A stretch of DNA of 64,000 nucleotides, taken from Volvox africanus. Lineage: Eukaryota > Chlorophyta > Chlorophyceae > Chlamydomonadales > Volvocaceae. Each line of letters opens with the position of its first letter. Positions within the stretch are counted from its first letter, which is position 1. The notes under the pieces are model-generated. The model was not told the origin of the DNA and made no database searches. It saw only the letters and a program-made list of their open reading frames with translations. Shown here piece after piece: positions 24,903 through 37,616 of this stretch. Made by a program: the position numbers and the translations under genes. The stretch lies in assembly GCA_030268105.1 (NCBI GenBank), contig BSDZ01000101.1, positions 558,001 through 622,000 of the forward strand, in the 5' to 3' direction.

Positions 24903-27410
24903 GGGGAGGGAGAGGGTTAACAGGTTTAGCATGGGTGGGGGGTTGGGAGGGGGGAGACGGGGAAATACGTTCAAATGGAGGGTTGACGCTATTGTGATCG
25001 GGTGAACCCTAAACACACACAGCGGGGTAATGGGCACCATGCAGCCTTCTGGAAAGCAGTCCTATTCCCTCCATCTGCCACCTGCCACCCCCAACTGTCA
25101 TCAACTGGAACAACCGCAAATACCCATCTTCCCCCATCTGCACCTGCAGCGGGCGAGCTGCCAGCTGACACTCAACCCGCAGTCAGGTTTCACCGCACCA
25201 TTAGCATCAGAATGTGACAATGCAGAAGATGGGGCGGAGGCCCCTTCTGTCGATACACATTCCTCTGGCCCCCAGCCCTGTGCGCCCACCCCAGCCCCAA
25301 ACCCCACGTGCTGCACACGTGTTGCCCACCCTGCACTCCATTGAACGGTCCGTACGTCATGTTGGCAGCGGTATGCTCCAGCCAGTGGTCGTACAGTCGC
25401 GCGAGTTGCAGGTACGACCCGCCCCCTTGAGAGGCGACTGCGTACACGGAGAGCTTCCTTGGGTGGAGTACGGCAAGCTGGAGGCCGCCGGATCTGTGTG
25501 TGTATGTGTATGTCGGGGGGGGGGAGGTGGCGGTTGGAGTTTCAGGAAATGAAGGGATGAACGTAGATACCTGAATTTTCCAATCACTTAAAAAGATCTA
25601 TGCACTTCTGAATAAATGCTGCCGCTGTTCTGAGTCCCCAACATTCTACTCCCTTCGCAGGTTACTTACTCCTTCGACATCATCGCATACCCGCCCTCCC
25701 CCTTCTTATCTTCCCAGGTTCCCATCATGCATTCAAATGCTTGTTTCCCCACCCCACCCCACCCCACCCCAGCTCCAACGCCCCGGGGTCCCGGGCACTT
25801 TGCGCACTGCGGTGAGCACCGCTCACAACATCTGTTACCGTTACCCTTACCGTTACATCTCACCGATGCCCCGTGTGTATTTTCCGCTAGATACATCATT
25901 GCTCCCCAGCCCGGGCCCCCTTTACCCCACCTCCACCCGACAAGATGGGGAGCCGGCACTTTATCACCCTTCCCAATGCTATCCCTCCACCACTTTCTTG
26001 AATCTCGGGGGGTTTTCTGACCGCATTCGCATTCACATTCGCATTCACATTTAATGTCCCGTCAGCCGTCCGGCTATCACACCCCCCTTTGCGGCCATCC
26101 TTACACCCCCCCCCCTTACCCGGTGAACCTCCCCGCAGCCAGCGCCAGCACAGGCCCTCCCTCGAGCTCCGTTTCCAGCAATAGGTCCTCCGCCTTGTAG
26201 CCCCGGTCGCGGGGGAGGTAGACGCGCAGGAAGCCGGAGAAGGAGCCCGTCATGATTTTAACTGCGTGTGGGGGTGCGGTGAGGGCGCAGTAAGGGTTTG
26301 ATGAAGACTCAACAAGACACGTATGGATGGCACCGGGGTATGTGTGTGTAAGGGGTAAGGGGTAAGGATTGGGGTTGGTAGGGGAAAAACCAGATCCCAA
26401 GCCAGTATTCGGCTGTTCCTAGGGCGACGGTCGGCCTCTGATCGTCCAATCTAGGTCTTCCCATCCAGGAACGCCTCGTTTCAGTCCCGCTCAGTGGGCT
26501 CCTTCGCTATTCTGGGCCCCCCCCGTTTCTCCCCCGATTTTAACACACACATACACATACACACACACACAACAATATCACACACACACACACAGATACA
26601 AGCCTTATCGGTTGATGAGCAGGAGGGGTGGGACTTATTGGTCACAACCAGGCGGTCAAGGAAAGACCCAGGAAAGACTTTGTTGCCTGTCCGCAACGCG
26701 AGGAGCTCGGAGGAAACAACGGTCGCAAAAATCCCTCAAGAGCGCTAAGCACTAAGCAGCGTCTTGAGGGAGGGGGCGGAGTCAAGGGGCTTGGCAGTCC
26801 GCTGACCCAGGCCCATGCCTAAAGACCCCCCTTCTAAGGGCTCCTCCAGGCGCTTCCTCCTGCTTTCCTGTTGTGGAGCTGAGCAGGCCCCCATACCGCA
26901 AGCAGCACCTCAGCGCGAGGTGCACAACATGAAGGCTGGATTCAACTTCGGTGTAACGTATAACAACCCATGAGTTTGGTTGTTGCTATACCCGGCAGCT
27001 CAGGCTCCTCCAGAACGAACCCGCTCGCCGTAACCCAATACTAAGGTTTTGAGAACGACCACGTATAAGATATTGGGAGTATTGAGTTTATGTCTTTATT
27101 AGTCTAAGTTTTAGGAAAGCAAGGCGATGGGTTGTGGCCTGGGCGTGACCCCATCATCAGGGCTCCACTGATTTTCTTCTCTTCTTCTCTGATTTTCTTC
27201 TCGATTGAAAGCAGCAGAGTATTCTCCTGCTAGCCTCTCCCTAATCAGCTGCACCCACTCCTCTATGACTAGTATTTGCACGCGCCACCTAAGCGTACCT
27301 TGTCCCGTCGGGTCATTATCGATATTCGCCACGAGCAGACAGTACATATCGAACTCCTCGCCATGTCCGCATTGCGTCTGCCACCAGTCACGGGCTTTGA
27401 ATAGCGACAT
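15723..27410 (-). CDS. BBS9: Bardet-Biedl syndrome 9 protein (PTHB1), BBSome core subunit
   Basis: BBS9 is a core subunit of the BBSome, the coat that carries membrane proteins out of cilia. Nineteen exons join in phase to 1001 aa (human about 890): 27299-27410, 26120-26261, 25330-25493, 24617-24832, 24367-24461, 23881-23953, 23496-23645, 23116-23330, 22727-22858, 21980-22171, 21474-21603, 21171-21254, 20386-20480, 18699-18899, 17884-18003, 17450-17563, 17011-17232, 16556-16660, 15723-16166. Conserved blocks in order: MSLFKARDWW at the start, AEDLLLETEL and MTYGPFNGVQ in the beta-propeller, ICVQSYDGQLYFFE, LPNFLVPGPLAY, VVMLDDGGGLAACYLGTEP, then GAE and platform regions with GGRYRIQSDVLEAMWLI, and the helical end with RAVQFRNIEKRLLMRFK, IGWEEITEAAMTHLLRTCL and DTQRLRKHISLVLERM. 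About 110 C-terminal residues are Gly/Ser/Pro-rich and lineage-specific. A TGTAA motif, the usual algal polyadenylation signal, overlaps the stop codon. A GTATGAGG just before the stop could be a donor, so the last residues are less certain. Confidence 0.97.
18905..19774. repeat. 12-bp minisatellite GGGAGGGTGAGT in BBS9 intron
   Basis: About 70 tandem copies of a 12-base unit fill most of the intron between BBS9 exons 13 and 14 (18900-20385). Variants replace T by G or drop bases. On the sense strand it is a long C-rich pyrimidine-biased tract running into the exon 14 acceptor. On the other strand every unit carries GGTGAGT, a consensus donor, and G triplets able to form quadruplexes. The long frames of alternating Leu-Thr-Leu-Pro, Ser-Pro-Ser-His or Gly-Arg-Val-Ser here are repeat artefacts. 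Confidence 0.97.
20492..20625. repeat. G-run minisatellite (GGGGGGACA type) in BBS9 intron
   Basis: Imperfect tandem units of G(6-8)ACA/GACAAG lie in the intron just upstream of BBS9 exon 13. On the sense strand they form the CCCCCC-TTGTCC polypyrimidine tract in front of the acceptor at 20481. Confidence 0.9.
21841..21979 (-). repeat. Intron-borne repeat, copy 1 (BBS9 intron 10)
   Basis: On the sense strand the copy starts about 12 bases after the GTGAGG donor with GGGCAGAGGCAGGGAGG, passes CGAATG, then five copies of a GTACGG/GTACTG hexamer, and ends with TGTTGCTATTGCAGTTGA. Both flanks match the RecQ-intron copy at 51481-51891. The hexamer block is short here and expanded there. Confidence 0.75.
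22258..22405. repeat. TATC/TAGA microsatellite in BBS9 intron
   Basis: Imperfect TATC and TAGA tetranucleotide tracts lie in the intron between BBS9 exons 9 and 10. Confidence 0.85.
23341..23405. repeat. GGGAGGG-rich tract in BBS9 intron
   Basis: A purine-rich tract of GGGAGGG units sits just upstream of the acceptor of BBS9 exon 8. It is the polypyrimidine tract on the sense strand. Confidence 0.7.
24838..24900. repeat. (TA)n(TG)n microsatellite in BBS9 intron
   Basis: TA-rich then (TG)n tract immediately upstream, on the sense strand, of the exon 4 acceptor of BBS9. Confidence 0.9.
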
Positions 27411-28324
27411 CTATGAGCCTGCACTTTGGTGAGTATTTGACTGATTGGCGAAATCCGCTCAGCGCTGGACGGCAGATGGTTGCACTCCAGGGCCCCAGCA
27501 GGCAGCCGGCGCCCTGCTGCAACTGTCTGTCCTATATCATCTGATGCATCAACGGAACAAACTCTGGTAGTTAAAAACGATCTGGTGCTATGTACCGGTC
27601 AAAAGACAGATGCTGAATGGTTAAAGCAAAGATGCAATTTTTAGATTTCGGGTACAATTGCTTGCAATATTGTTTTGTCACTTGATGTTATAAAATAAAA
27701 GTAATCCAATAAGTCAGCGTCTCCTTCCACACTTCGAGGATTAACTTCTGTAGCCAAAGAAACCAGCCATTCAACCACCGTTAACATGCAACGCCAGACC
27801 TAATTGGTGTATGAGAGAACAGGTGCGCAAAGTGGAGTTTGCGCGCACATGCGTACGGATGGTACGAGCGTTTTCACGGTTGGAAACAAGCGTACGGGCC
27901 GAGGTCCACGGGTTTCCTTACTCAGTCGTGCAGAATCAGAATTCGAGGTCACCAGGCATCCGACTAAGTACTTGCGTATCTTGCAGCAGCTGTCCAATAG
28001 GCACACAAGCTACCGTGGCCTGCCCTATCACGCTGTCGCATTCGTGTTCTTCCCGTAGTTCTTTGTGGATGTGCCCCTCCAGTCTGGCCTCAAAAGGCGA
28101 AAAATGTTGCAGCTGTAAGTGCTCTTAGATCAGGTGTGCTGGCCAGCAAGTGGTTAATGGAAGAATAACCCAGTGATGACCCCTTCTTTGTAATCAAAGT
28201 ATATGTACTCAACAATTGAGTTCTGGGTGAAGCAGTTATTCAATTGCTAGTCCATGTTTGTGCTTTACATATTGAAGTAACAATATTAAGTAGCATCGAT
28301 GCTTAATACCGGGCGTAAAATCCC
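27411..28324. other. BBS9 upstream region
   Basis: No protein-coding signal recognised. It lies between the BBS9 start codon and the tRNA gene and should contain the BBS9 promoter; I could not pick out a specific site. Confidence 0.5.
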
Positions 28325-28396
28325 TGCCCCCACTGAGGATTGAACTCAGGACCTTTCCCTTACGAAGGGAACGCTCTACCGCTAAGCTATAGAGGC
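28325..28396 (-). tRNA. tRNA-Thr, anticodon CGT
   Basis: A full cloverleaf folds on the minus strand. Acceptor strands GCCTCTA and TGGGGGC pair with two G-T wobbles. The D stem is GCTT/GAGC with a 7-base loop. The anticodon stem is TTCCC/GGGAA around loop TTCGTAA, giving anticodon CGT (threonine ACG codons). The T stem is CTGAG/CTCAG around TTCAATC, which also supplies the B box. The discriminator base is A. A run of four T follows about 6 bases downstream and can serve as a pol III terminator. No intron and no encoded CCA, as expected for a nuclear gene. Confidence 0.93.
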
Positions 28397-30001
28397 TTGA
28401 ACAGTTTTCAAATTTACTCCAATATATAACTTCAAGGTAAACTCATAAAACGTTACACAAGTACGGTGAGGCCTTGTCGCGGTGTCGTACAATGCCATGA
28501 TGTAAAAGAAGCGCACATCCCTAAAATACCTGCGGCGTAGTATACTTCATGAATTTATTTACACGGAGGTACATTGGTACATGGAATTCAGAGCACGTGG
28601 CAAATCCAGAGAACTATAGTCACAACCCAAACGCCAGATGGCATGTGCCGCCAGATTCTGTGATGGTTACATCCAACTCTCAACGCAATAAATGTCTCGC
28701 CTGCCATGGTTCTCGGGCCGCCCGAACCTCAGTCTCTCCTTATCTCCAATAACGACGTTGCATGCACCCACCTTTCCGTGGCTATCTCCAAACGATTTCC
28801 CACAAGCCCGTCCAAACCCTCCTCCAAGAACCGCTATCCGTGCCTGTACCGCGTATCACAGGTACCTCCCTGCTGCTGCCCACCTCATGCGTTGCTCCGT
28901 AACCTAGTTACGATTAAACTAATTTCATCCTTTACTAAGCGGTCGTGATGGGCGATCGCTCCGTTTTGTTCTCGCTTCTCCGCCAGACCCATCTGTTCGT
29001 TTTACCGAACCTCTTCAAGTATCACGGGGCGCCACCATCTCCAAAACCCCATTCGTTGCGCAGCCCGTATTCTATTGCGTGGTGCCATGAGCCAAACGCC
29101 ATGAAAAGCCATGCAATGCGCTAAGATGCACTCAGCCATCACAAACACATCGAACATGCATGAAGCTGATTTTGGCAACACAGTGTGTTTCCACTTGCGC
29201 GCAAGTACTGTACACATACAGAACAGCCGTAAAGGGTGTTCGCCCAGGACCTGCCCCAACCCCAGCTCCCGTGGGTTACTGCGGGATACATGCACGGATC
29301 ACACAGCGCGCGAGGGTGAGAGAAGGACACTCACATTCCGGCTTCCGGGCGGCTCCCCACCACCACAATGACGACCCGCATGGATGGCCTCACCGTGAGC
29401 CCCGTACCCTCCGTAACATCAATGAAGGTTGATGCTGCCACGCACGCCGCCGCCGCCGCCCGCATGGGAGCATCCATACCGCCACGCTGACGACATGATG
29501 CCATCACTCCTCCAGCACCCAGCTTCTAAATGGCCTCATCCGAGTCCTCACACCTCCAGCGCTGTTGGCTCCAGCCTGTTTTCAGCTGTCAACATCCCTT
29601 CCGGCATTCACCAAACCACCACAAGGGCGCAGTTCAAGATAATAATCCGCGACTATCTCCGTCACAATCACCATGTAGCCATGATACCACTGCACATTTC
29701 CCCTCTTCCGTCTCGAAGCCTCTTCTAGTCGCTGGTAACTATATGAATGCATTCTTATGCCTCACCATTATGCACCTCCTAAAAATGCCTCACCCCGAAA
29801 ACTCCTGCCCTGTGCGCGTGGGGTTGCCTTGTCCACGCCATGCGGGAACAATGCACTTGAGAAGTTCACATGACATATTCATCTTCCCCGTGCGGCTCTA
29901 GCTCGGTCTTTTTGCATATGTGAAAATTTCATGCTAACCTCTCCATGAGAGCGTGCGAAATGACCACGCGCCAACGCGGCTCACGTAAGCTCTACCAGGG
30001 C
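28397..30001. other. Intergenic, no gene seen
   Basis: Only short frames without recognisable motifs lie between the tRNA and the 3' end of the MenA gene. Confidence 0.5.
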
Positions 30002-32313
30002 TCAAGCGTGCACTGCCAGCAGCCGCGCCGCCGCCAAGCCCAGGCACAGACATAAACTATACAGGATATGCCATGTCACCGCGAAGCGCTTCAATGGCGC
30101 CACCCGCGCCGGAACCAGGTGATGCTCGTCCGCAAAGGCAACCATAGTGCGCGCCGCCGGGGCCGCCAGCAGGGTCGCAGCACCTGCAGCCCACGGCAGC
30201 GCGCCAGCTGCCGCTGCTGCTATCGCCGCCGCTTGAGTTGCGGTCGCTGCAGCTCGCAGCACCTTGCATCCTCGCTCTGTGCCAAGACGCACAAGGGGCG
30301 AATGCTTACCCGCTGCCATATCACCTGCGATTTGATGAAAGTGGCTGCAGAAGAGGATAGTTGTGGTGGTGAGGCCCACCACAATGGAACACGCCCATAC
30401 GGCGGGCGGCACGCCTGCCGCTAGGGCTGCGGTGAAGCCGCCGCCGGCCGCCGCCATCGCCGTGGCGCCATCATGGGGCCGCAGAGCCAGGTAAAACGCC
30501 GTCAAGGCAGAGGGTCCGAAAGCAAAAAAACATAAAGGCTCCCCGAGGCCCTTGTAAGACAGCCGGAAAGGCGGGCCCTGGTAGATGTAGCCGCAGGCGA
30601 TGGAGAAGGCTAAGAGACCCGCAGGTCGGAAGTCGCCACCCGGTGCCGAGGAGATCAGGTGCGCCAGCAGCGCTACCCCCCCTGCCAACAGAGAATTCGC
30701 GAGCAGCAGTACTGCGCGGTGGTTCTTGGGCCCACCACCTAGCAGGTTAACGACGGACTCCGGCTTTGAGGCATCGACACCGGTATGCGCGTCGAAAGCA
30801 TCGTTGCTGTCGGGCAACGGGCGTAAGGAGATTGTGAAGGGGAGCAAACCGAGGTGATGATGTGGCGTGTGAGTTGGGAACTTACTTCTGGGCATCTAGG
30901 ATAGACAAGCAAACAAGACAATAGAATAAAAGAGAGACGCCATGAGCAACGAGAAGACTTCCGCCGGGCTGGCGTACTGAATCTTTGAATTGGGGTCTGG
31001 GATGGCCACCGGGAAGCGAAGGGCGTATATTACTCCATCAAAAGATATGGATCACATATAAAGTATAGGGTCCTAAACCTGGCACATGGACATATGTCGC
31101 TCTTGTTCCTACGTCGAGCTCATCCCGGGTGAACCTTAACAAGTTAAGGACGCGATAGTTCTGGAAGAGCTCTTCACCATGCCGCCTGCATGGGGCACAT
31201 GGTACTGCCTGTACAAGGCTTCTTCGCCCCACCGCTTCGGCCAACCTCGATATACGCCAACACCAACCCTTGCCCCGCCTAGTGTGGCATGGCATAGCCA
31301 GCACAGGGTTCTGCCATGGTAACGGAAAGGTTAGCCTTGCAAGTTGTCGCAGTGCCTATACAGAATCTTCGCCAGGATCTCCGTGTTGTACATCCAGCTC
31401 TGCGTATTGGTCAGCCGGCGACACGCGCAGAGCCCCCACCCTGACATGGATCCCTGGCATGGCGTCCCATGTGGTGGCGCTCGCTCCGTTCTGTTACCTC
31501 CTTCGCTGAACCAGACATGGTATGACGAAAGGAGGAGGGCGCTCACCTGAGGTTCAGCCAGGCGATAACCAGGATGGCGGCGAGGACAAATCCCGCCACA
31601 CGGCCCCACGGCAAGACTCCAAATTCAAAGAACACGCAGGATGCTGCCACCTACGAAGGAAATGCGAATGTATTTTTAGCAGCGTAGCGGGGTTGTCAGG
31701 CAGGTCGCAAGGTACCGCCAGCATACGGGTTTGGGTTGGTGGGGCGGAGTGGAACCCAACCGAGCACGAATCCGAGATTGCGAGGCAGTATCCGGGTTTG
31801 GGGGAAGTTGGAGAGGCTATTTCGATTGAAATGATTTGGCATGAGTATGGGTATGACTAAGCCGATTCCTACGGGTACGATGTGGCTTACCAGGACGGGG
31901 ATGAAACCGACAGAGTACATGGGTGGCTTAATGGCCGCGAACCAAAGCTTCCGATGATCATGTCGTGCACTTTCAGGCCCTCCTGACTGAATACCTGAAA
32001 CTTCTGCCGGTGCTTGCGTCTGAGTTGAATCAGAATCTGCAACTGATGGATGTCCTCTCGCCGGGTCGATGACGGTTGTTGTCGTCACGTCAGCTTCTCG
32101 AGAAAGGTTTGGATATATTTCAACGACGAGGCCCGATGCTGGTGGTGCGGCGCAAGTATAGATTCTTCGTGCTGCGAAGCCCGTCAACCATATCGCACAA
32201 TTCGCCTGCCGCCGCGGGGCCAAAATAGATGGTTGCAATAACGCTGTGTAAACTGATGCTGACTTCCCACCGCATAATGCGGATTGTGACCGTTGTGCAA
32301 GGACATGAGACAT
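30002..32313 (-). CDS. MENA: 1,4-dihydroxy-2-naphthoate phytyltransferase (MenA/ABC4), plastid
   Basis: This UbiA-family membrane prenyltransferase attaches the phytyl chain to dihydroxynaphthoate in phylloquinone (vitamin K1) synthesis, supplying the photosystem I quinone. Three exons join in phase to 443 aa: 31891-32313, 31547-31650, 30002-30806. The first about 115 residues are basic and Ser/Ala-rich with no membrane segment, fitting a chloroplast transit peptide. Then come AIKPPMYSVGFIPVL and ILVIAWLNLSND. The first Asp-rich motif is NDAFDAHTGVD (about residues 177-187) and is split by the second intron just before it. The second is GDMAAGKHSPLVRLG (from about residue 337). YQGPPFRLSYKGLGEPLCFF is typical of the plant ABC4 branch rather than of ubiquinone-type enzymes. 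Several hydrophobic helices follow. The intron at 30807-31546 is unusually large for this gene. Confidence 0.95.
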
Positions 32314-33460
32314 TCCTTACTATAAGGTCGCTGTATCACAAAGGTGATACTACAATACAACAAATGTGTAGCTACCCAAATCCTAAGCTTTTCTGACTTC
32401 GTTTTTGCCAATAAATCCACTAATAGGTTAATCTACTGCATGTGCATAGGGATGCTGGATCATTCTAACAAAAGTCACTTCCAGCGGCGATCAACCACCC
32501 GGCGAGATCCTTTGATCGGAGGTTTTAACTTACGATAACATAATGCTTGCATAATCATACCTAACTATTGAGGTTAAGTATTTAGGTAGTGCGTGTACGA
32601 ACGTGTTGATCGTTTCGGAGCCAAAAAGGATAATCACCTCGCATGTTCGCATGTATGGTCATCAACTAATAAACCATGTAGACATATGTAATGTACATCA
32701 AATTTTCCACGATCCACTCTGATTGACGCGGTCCCCTTTTGGCTTTCCATCGCAAAGCCAAGGTTAATTGACGCATAATGTGGGCGCGAACGCACTTGTA
32801 GGAACTCTTCATTTATGGAACGTAAATAAAGATGTGCAATAAAATTGATGTGCTATTGAAGGGCTAGCAAGTGCACGTCTGATGGCGCAGGTCTGCGAAA
32901 TTATGCAAAAGCCATACGTGCCCCTGCCTACAACAACGGACGGGCCGCACCGATCAAAGAAAATACATCAGCTTGGCCGCGGGTGCTGAGGGCCTACCCG
33001 GGCACAATGAATTAATCAAAACTTTTCGAAGGGGACAAGAACCCGTACTACATCACGTCTTAAGTCCCTAAGCCGTGAGCACAATTCAACCTAAACCCTC
33101 TCACCACAATGTGACAGCTTAGCAATGACCCAGATGTGCTTCGAATCCCGTTGTTTTTTTCTTCCTATTTAACACTTACCCTCACTCTCGACATATGTGC
33201 AGTACACATTTCATGCACCACGCGCCGTAGCATTTACGCAAAATTCGTGTTAGTCATAGCAACATGTCACCGTGTAACGGCTGTTCCGTATAGTCCTGGG
33301 TAATAATAGTCCGGTACCGCCGGCGCCTGCCCTTCTGTGTGTTCATTTGTACCCATACATATTAGCATATCTATGCATATGTAACTAAAAATGCAAACGC
33401 GTTCAGCTGCATCTGTATTATATTTGATGTCGTCACTGCGGTTACCCCGCACCAGAACTC
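32314..33460. other. Intergenic, no gene seen
   Basis: A relatively AT-rich gap between the MenA start and the sulfotransferase stop. No coding frame or RNA gene recognised. Confidence 0.5.
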
Positions 33461-36400
33461 TCACACGAACCCCGCCTGCAGCTGCTGATGCTCCTTTTCC
33501 CCCACCCACCCACAATGTCCCTCCATCGGCGGCTGACTTGAGCTACCAGATAGGGGCAGCCGACTGAGGTGTGGTCTGCGTACCACCATCATGGTCTCCT
33601 CCATCAGCCTCTCCAGCCTTCGTGTGGGCCGCTCTCCGCCGCCCGCGTCTGCTTCCGTTCTTCCTGCTAAGCTGCCTGTCAAGTTAGCAGCCACATCCTC
33701 CCGCGGGAACCTCAACACCGGGGGGGCTGAAGCAACAGTGCTGGTGACGGCAGCCTTGGGGGCGGGCGCCCTCGGCTTGTTTGCCCCTGCTGCCACCGCC
33801 CCATACATGATTGCGTCCAGCCTTGCCACCAACACCCCAAGCCGGTACAGCTCCACATCCAGCTGGTTCAGCTCCCACAGCGCCTCCAAGTCCTTGGGCA
33901 CCGGCTCCCCACCCACTGATTTGCGTTCGGAGTTGGAGTTCACGTGTCGCTCGTGTACGTCCCACCCCAGACCATAACGCATCCCCTCCTTGAACTGCAG
34001 CTGATCCTCCAGAACCAGTACAACATCGTACTGTTCGGCCAAGAAATTCATAGCCAGGGCCAAGTGATCCCGGGTGATCCCACCTTGGGGCAGTCGGAAA
34101 ACCTTCTCCCCTAGCAGCGACCTGACCAAGTAGTTGTTGGTGGGGGCGGGCATGAGGGCGGTCCACCAGCGTGTGGTGTTGTGACCGGATTTAGCAAAGT
34201 AGACGTTCTCTCGGTCGGGTCCGCAGTAGATCCGATACCATTCCCAGGCGTGCTTGATGTGGGACAGGGTGCGGCTGTAGGGGTGGCGGATCTGGGGGCC
34301 CCGGCGCGGGAGCAGCATACAGGGTACGGGCGTAGATGGGTGGCGGGCAGGACAGCACGACAGCGGGCGAATGTAAATAAAAAAGCATTGACTAGGAAGT
34401 GTTAAAATAACAAAAAGCTTAGTACCGAAACCGCCCGAATAATATTCATTTGTACTGGATTAGTATTTGGGGCTGGTTGGCCACCAAGCCGTGAAGAGTA
34501 AGCGGCGGTGCTCATTTTAGAAGGGACGGTACTCCAAAATGTCTCAAGAGCAGCAGGGGGTGCCGTGGGGGCCGCATCGCGATAAGATCAGCAAAACAAC
34601 AGCGAGATGAAGAGCCATCAGCAGTGGACGATAGCAGTGTAGCAGACTGGCAGTAGCAGACTAGCAGTAGCAACAATAGAAATGCTGTCAACCAATCACC
34701 AACCCCCTCCACAGACACTGACACTGACCTCCAGCACTGTGAGCATATTCGGACAGGCGTGAGCCAGGGCGGGATCCATTCGGCCCCCAAGGGCCGTGTA
34801 CTCGTTGGCGTACATGGTGAACCCCTTCTTCTGTAGCCTTATGCGGCGGTCGTGGCAGATCAGCTCTTTCGAGCGGTAAGTGATGGTCTTCAGACCCTTG
34901 GAGCACCGAGTTTTCGCGCCACCAGCAAGCTGCTTGTGAACCTTGGCGTCGAAATATCGGGGCTGAAAGACCGACACCGTCAAGGAAGAGGGCATTGGGG
35001 GCCCCCCGTGCGTGGGGAAAAAAGGAAACAGGGGCGGGTGCATCGGAAGAAGCGAGGGAGGGAGGGGCCGCGTACGTATGCGTGTTTTTATATGCTTGTA
35101 TCGGGCCTTATGAGTTAACACTTTATGATGTGCTAATCCGGTAATCCGCTGTCACATGCGGTGCCAAAGCCCCTCCCACGAAAGCAAAAGAGGGAAGGGA
35201 GTAGATGCGTGACCCCTTGGGAAGGGAATGCTCGATTGCGCCGGGGGCCCCCCCTAGTGTGGGAGAGGGGAAACACGTGTAAGTGCTACAATAATACACA
35301 TGAGGGGGAGCCACGTTGGGCTTCAGTGCGGGCTTGCCTGCCACCAACTGCGGGGCTTGAACACTCCAAATTACAACCCTGGGAGTAAACCTTCCATCGG
35401 TTGGGAGGCGGTCGGGAAACAGACCTTCGGTGTCGATCTACGAAATGTGAAATGTATCGGGACATGTCGTGACACACTCCCCTATACCAAGTGGTTTCGG
35501 AGGGTGGTATGGCTGATGGGGGCCTGCGTGACTTTACGTGGGCCGCTAGGTTGCCTTGGAGGCGCCCATACAAACCCCACCCACGGGTAAGACCGGGTGG
35601 GGTGATTGAGGGCGCAAAGGGGGGCTCAGCCCCGCACATGCATGGCTGTGGCGGCACGAGCCTTGCGCATGCAGGCCACACACAAAAATTTCCTTCGACG
35701 AAGTGATAGAGGATGGATTACCCACCTCGTCATTGAAATCCGTAATGAGACAGTTTTTCCGGTAGAAGTTCTGCGAGCGGCAACCGTTGTCTTTGGCCAG
35801 TCGACAGAAGCTTGACCCACCCGACTTGCTCACGTGCATAAACTCTATCGCGCCCTTCCATTGGGCGGATTGCTTATGCTGGATGAAAAGCTGCGAAGCC
35901 GGAGATATACAACAAGGAACATTTACTTAATCGACAATCTTAAGAAGATATACAGATTGCCGTGCGTGTAGCGACGTACAACGCACGACAGGACTGCGGT
36001 ACGTGCCGTACAGACACAAGTGGCAAGCCATAGCAAGAGTGTATAATGCATGCCTTTGTCATACATCATACCTACATTCATCAATATTGTATGCACAGCC
36101 CCTTCGTGAGCTTCCAGATTCAGGGCACCATGCTTCTGATGGTGGAGCGCTAAAGCAGCCACCAGCAACCGGCGAATCAAAGGCCATTTATCCAAGTATA
36201 TGGAGATGTCGTTCAAAAGCTCCTCTAGTTTGGACAACTCAGCGCCAAAGGCGCTTCCGGTCAGATCCACTAGCTTGCACGCACCCGTGACAACTTCCGC
36301 GACCAAACCTTTCTGGTGATCGTCTTTTGTGGAGATTGTGAAGCGTTTGAGACTTTGTTGATTAATGAAGGCTTCCAGAGTCTGTTGGAGCTTCATATCA

Positions 36401-36555
36401 AATTGTTCACTCTGGCCGCTCGGCTGGACAGATTCAATGTCCAATGGTCGCAGTAACCATGATTGGAGCACGTCATTAAGGTTGGCTAGAATTGGCTGGC
36501 CTAGGGGAAATATGTAAAGTAGTGCAACTACAATGGCGAGCTTGGTTTGGTGCAT
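33461..36555 (-). CDS. Carbohydrate-type sulfotransferase, secretory pathway
   Basis: A PAPS-dependent sulfotransferase of the glycan-modifying type, probably acting in the Golgi. Four exons join at phase 0 to 569 aa: 36076-36555, 35726-35890, 34729-34962, 33461-34291. The N terminus MHQTKLAIVVALLYIFPLG is a signal peptide or anchor. The 5'-phosphosulfate loop is FMHVSKSGGSSFC (Lys about 182). The 3'-phosphate site is RHPYSRTLSH (about 295-304, Ser 303). ITYRSKELICHDRR and FTMYANEY between them, and NNYLVRSLLGEKVFRLPQGG with YDVVLVLED after them, follow the pattern of a large algal sulfotransferase family. About 150 residues precede the catalytic part, including LEELLNDISIYLDKW; I do not recognise that segment. 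The C-terminal 100 residues are low-complexity. Its glycan substrate cannot be read from sequence; sulfated cell-wall or extracellular-matrix glycans are an inference. Confidence 0.85.
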
Positions 36556-37616
36556 TCTTGTACTTTATTTCATTCACAGGATAAGGAATAAAAATCAACG
36601 TTCTATGCAGGGACTTTCACTGTCAAGGCTGAAAAATCGGAGTGCTGCGGGCAGGACTAAGCTGTCATATTACGGCGAGTATGGGATATGGCTAATCATT
36701 AAATGGTCACATGTTACTTCACTTGATGATGATGAGGTAAAGGGTATGTATTGTAAGTTTGTAATATGTGTTTTTTGCGAACCGTTAACTAACTCCTTGA
36801 GCTCGCTCGCACGGCCCAAGAACTACTAGTAACCACATCAAGAACTCCGGAATAAACGAAAACAAAGAAAGAAGATTTTATTATACGAAATCAGGTGTAG
36901 AAATAATTTTGATCTTAGTGCCTGTAGAAAAGCATAGATTGTGCTCACGTCAGCGCTCCGTCTTTAGAGCATGTTTTGGATTGGCCGCGGACGCTTCGTG
37001 AACGTCGCGCCTGTTTGTACAAATCCATTTTCAGGTCAGGCTGATGCTCAAACCTGTGGCAGATCCGTACATACCCAAAGCGAGGGTATGACTAATAACC
37101 TAGGGTCGTGTACTTCCTTTTATACGCTAGGCTGCCGTGCGTACCATTCATCAGCCCAGCGCCTATAATCAGGTCATAGGGCAAGGTAGCCAAGGTGTAA
37201 TCCAATCAAGGAAACCTGCGGCCAAGCGCTAAGCTTGCAGGATTATCATATCAGCTTTCGCAAGGATGCAGTTAAATCTTTGTCACGCCAAAGTACCGTC
37301 CTGCTGACACATAAGCCATGCTGATGATGACCTAGTTTGGTTATGACACCTTGTTACTGCTCCTTATGGTTGCATTCCCTTGCACTGGCTGCCCACAGCG
37401 ATACATGTTGGGTCTTAGGATGGCCATGGGTTCTCTCTGACCAACATGTACATAGGGTAGCTTCCTAGAGGCATGAAACAACTTCGCTGAACAGATCAAA
37501 TGTCACCACCATCCGTCCTGACCTCATACCTCCTGACCTCATACCTCCTGGCGTCGGGAAACAGCTGACATCTACCGCTCAGGGGACCCATACGTTATTG
37601 GACTCAATAGGTAGGG

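Noticed and set aside
29002..29901. Short plus-strand Pro/His-rich ORFs
   Set aside because: No conserved motif, no codon bias and no splice-consistent neighbours.
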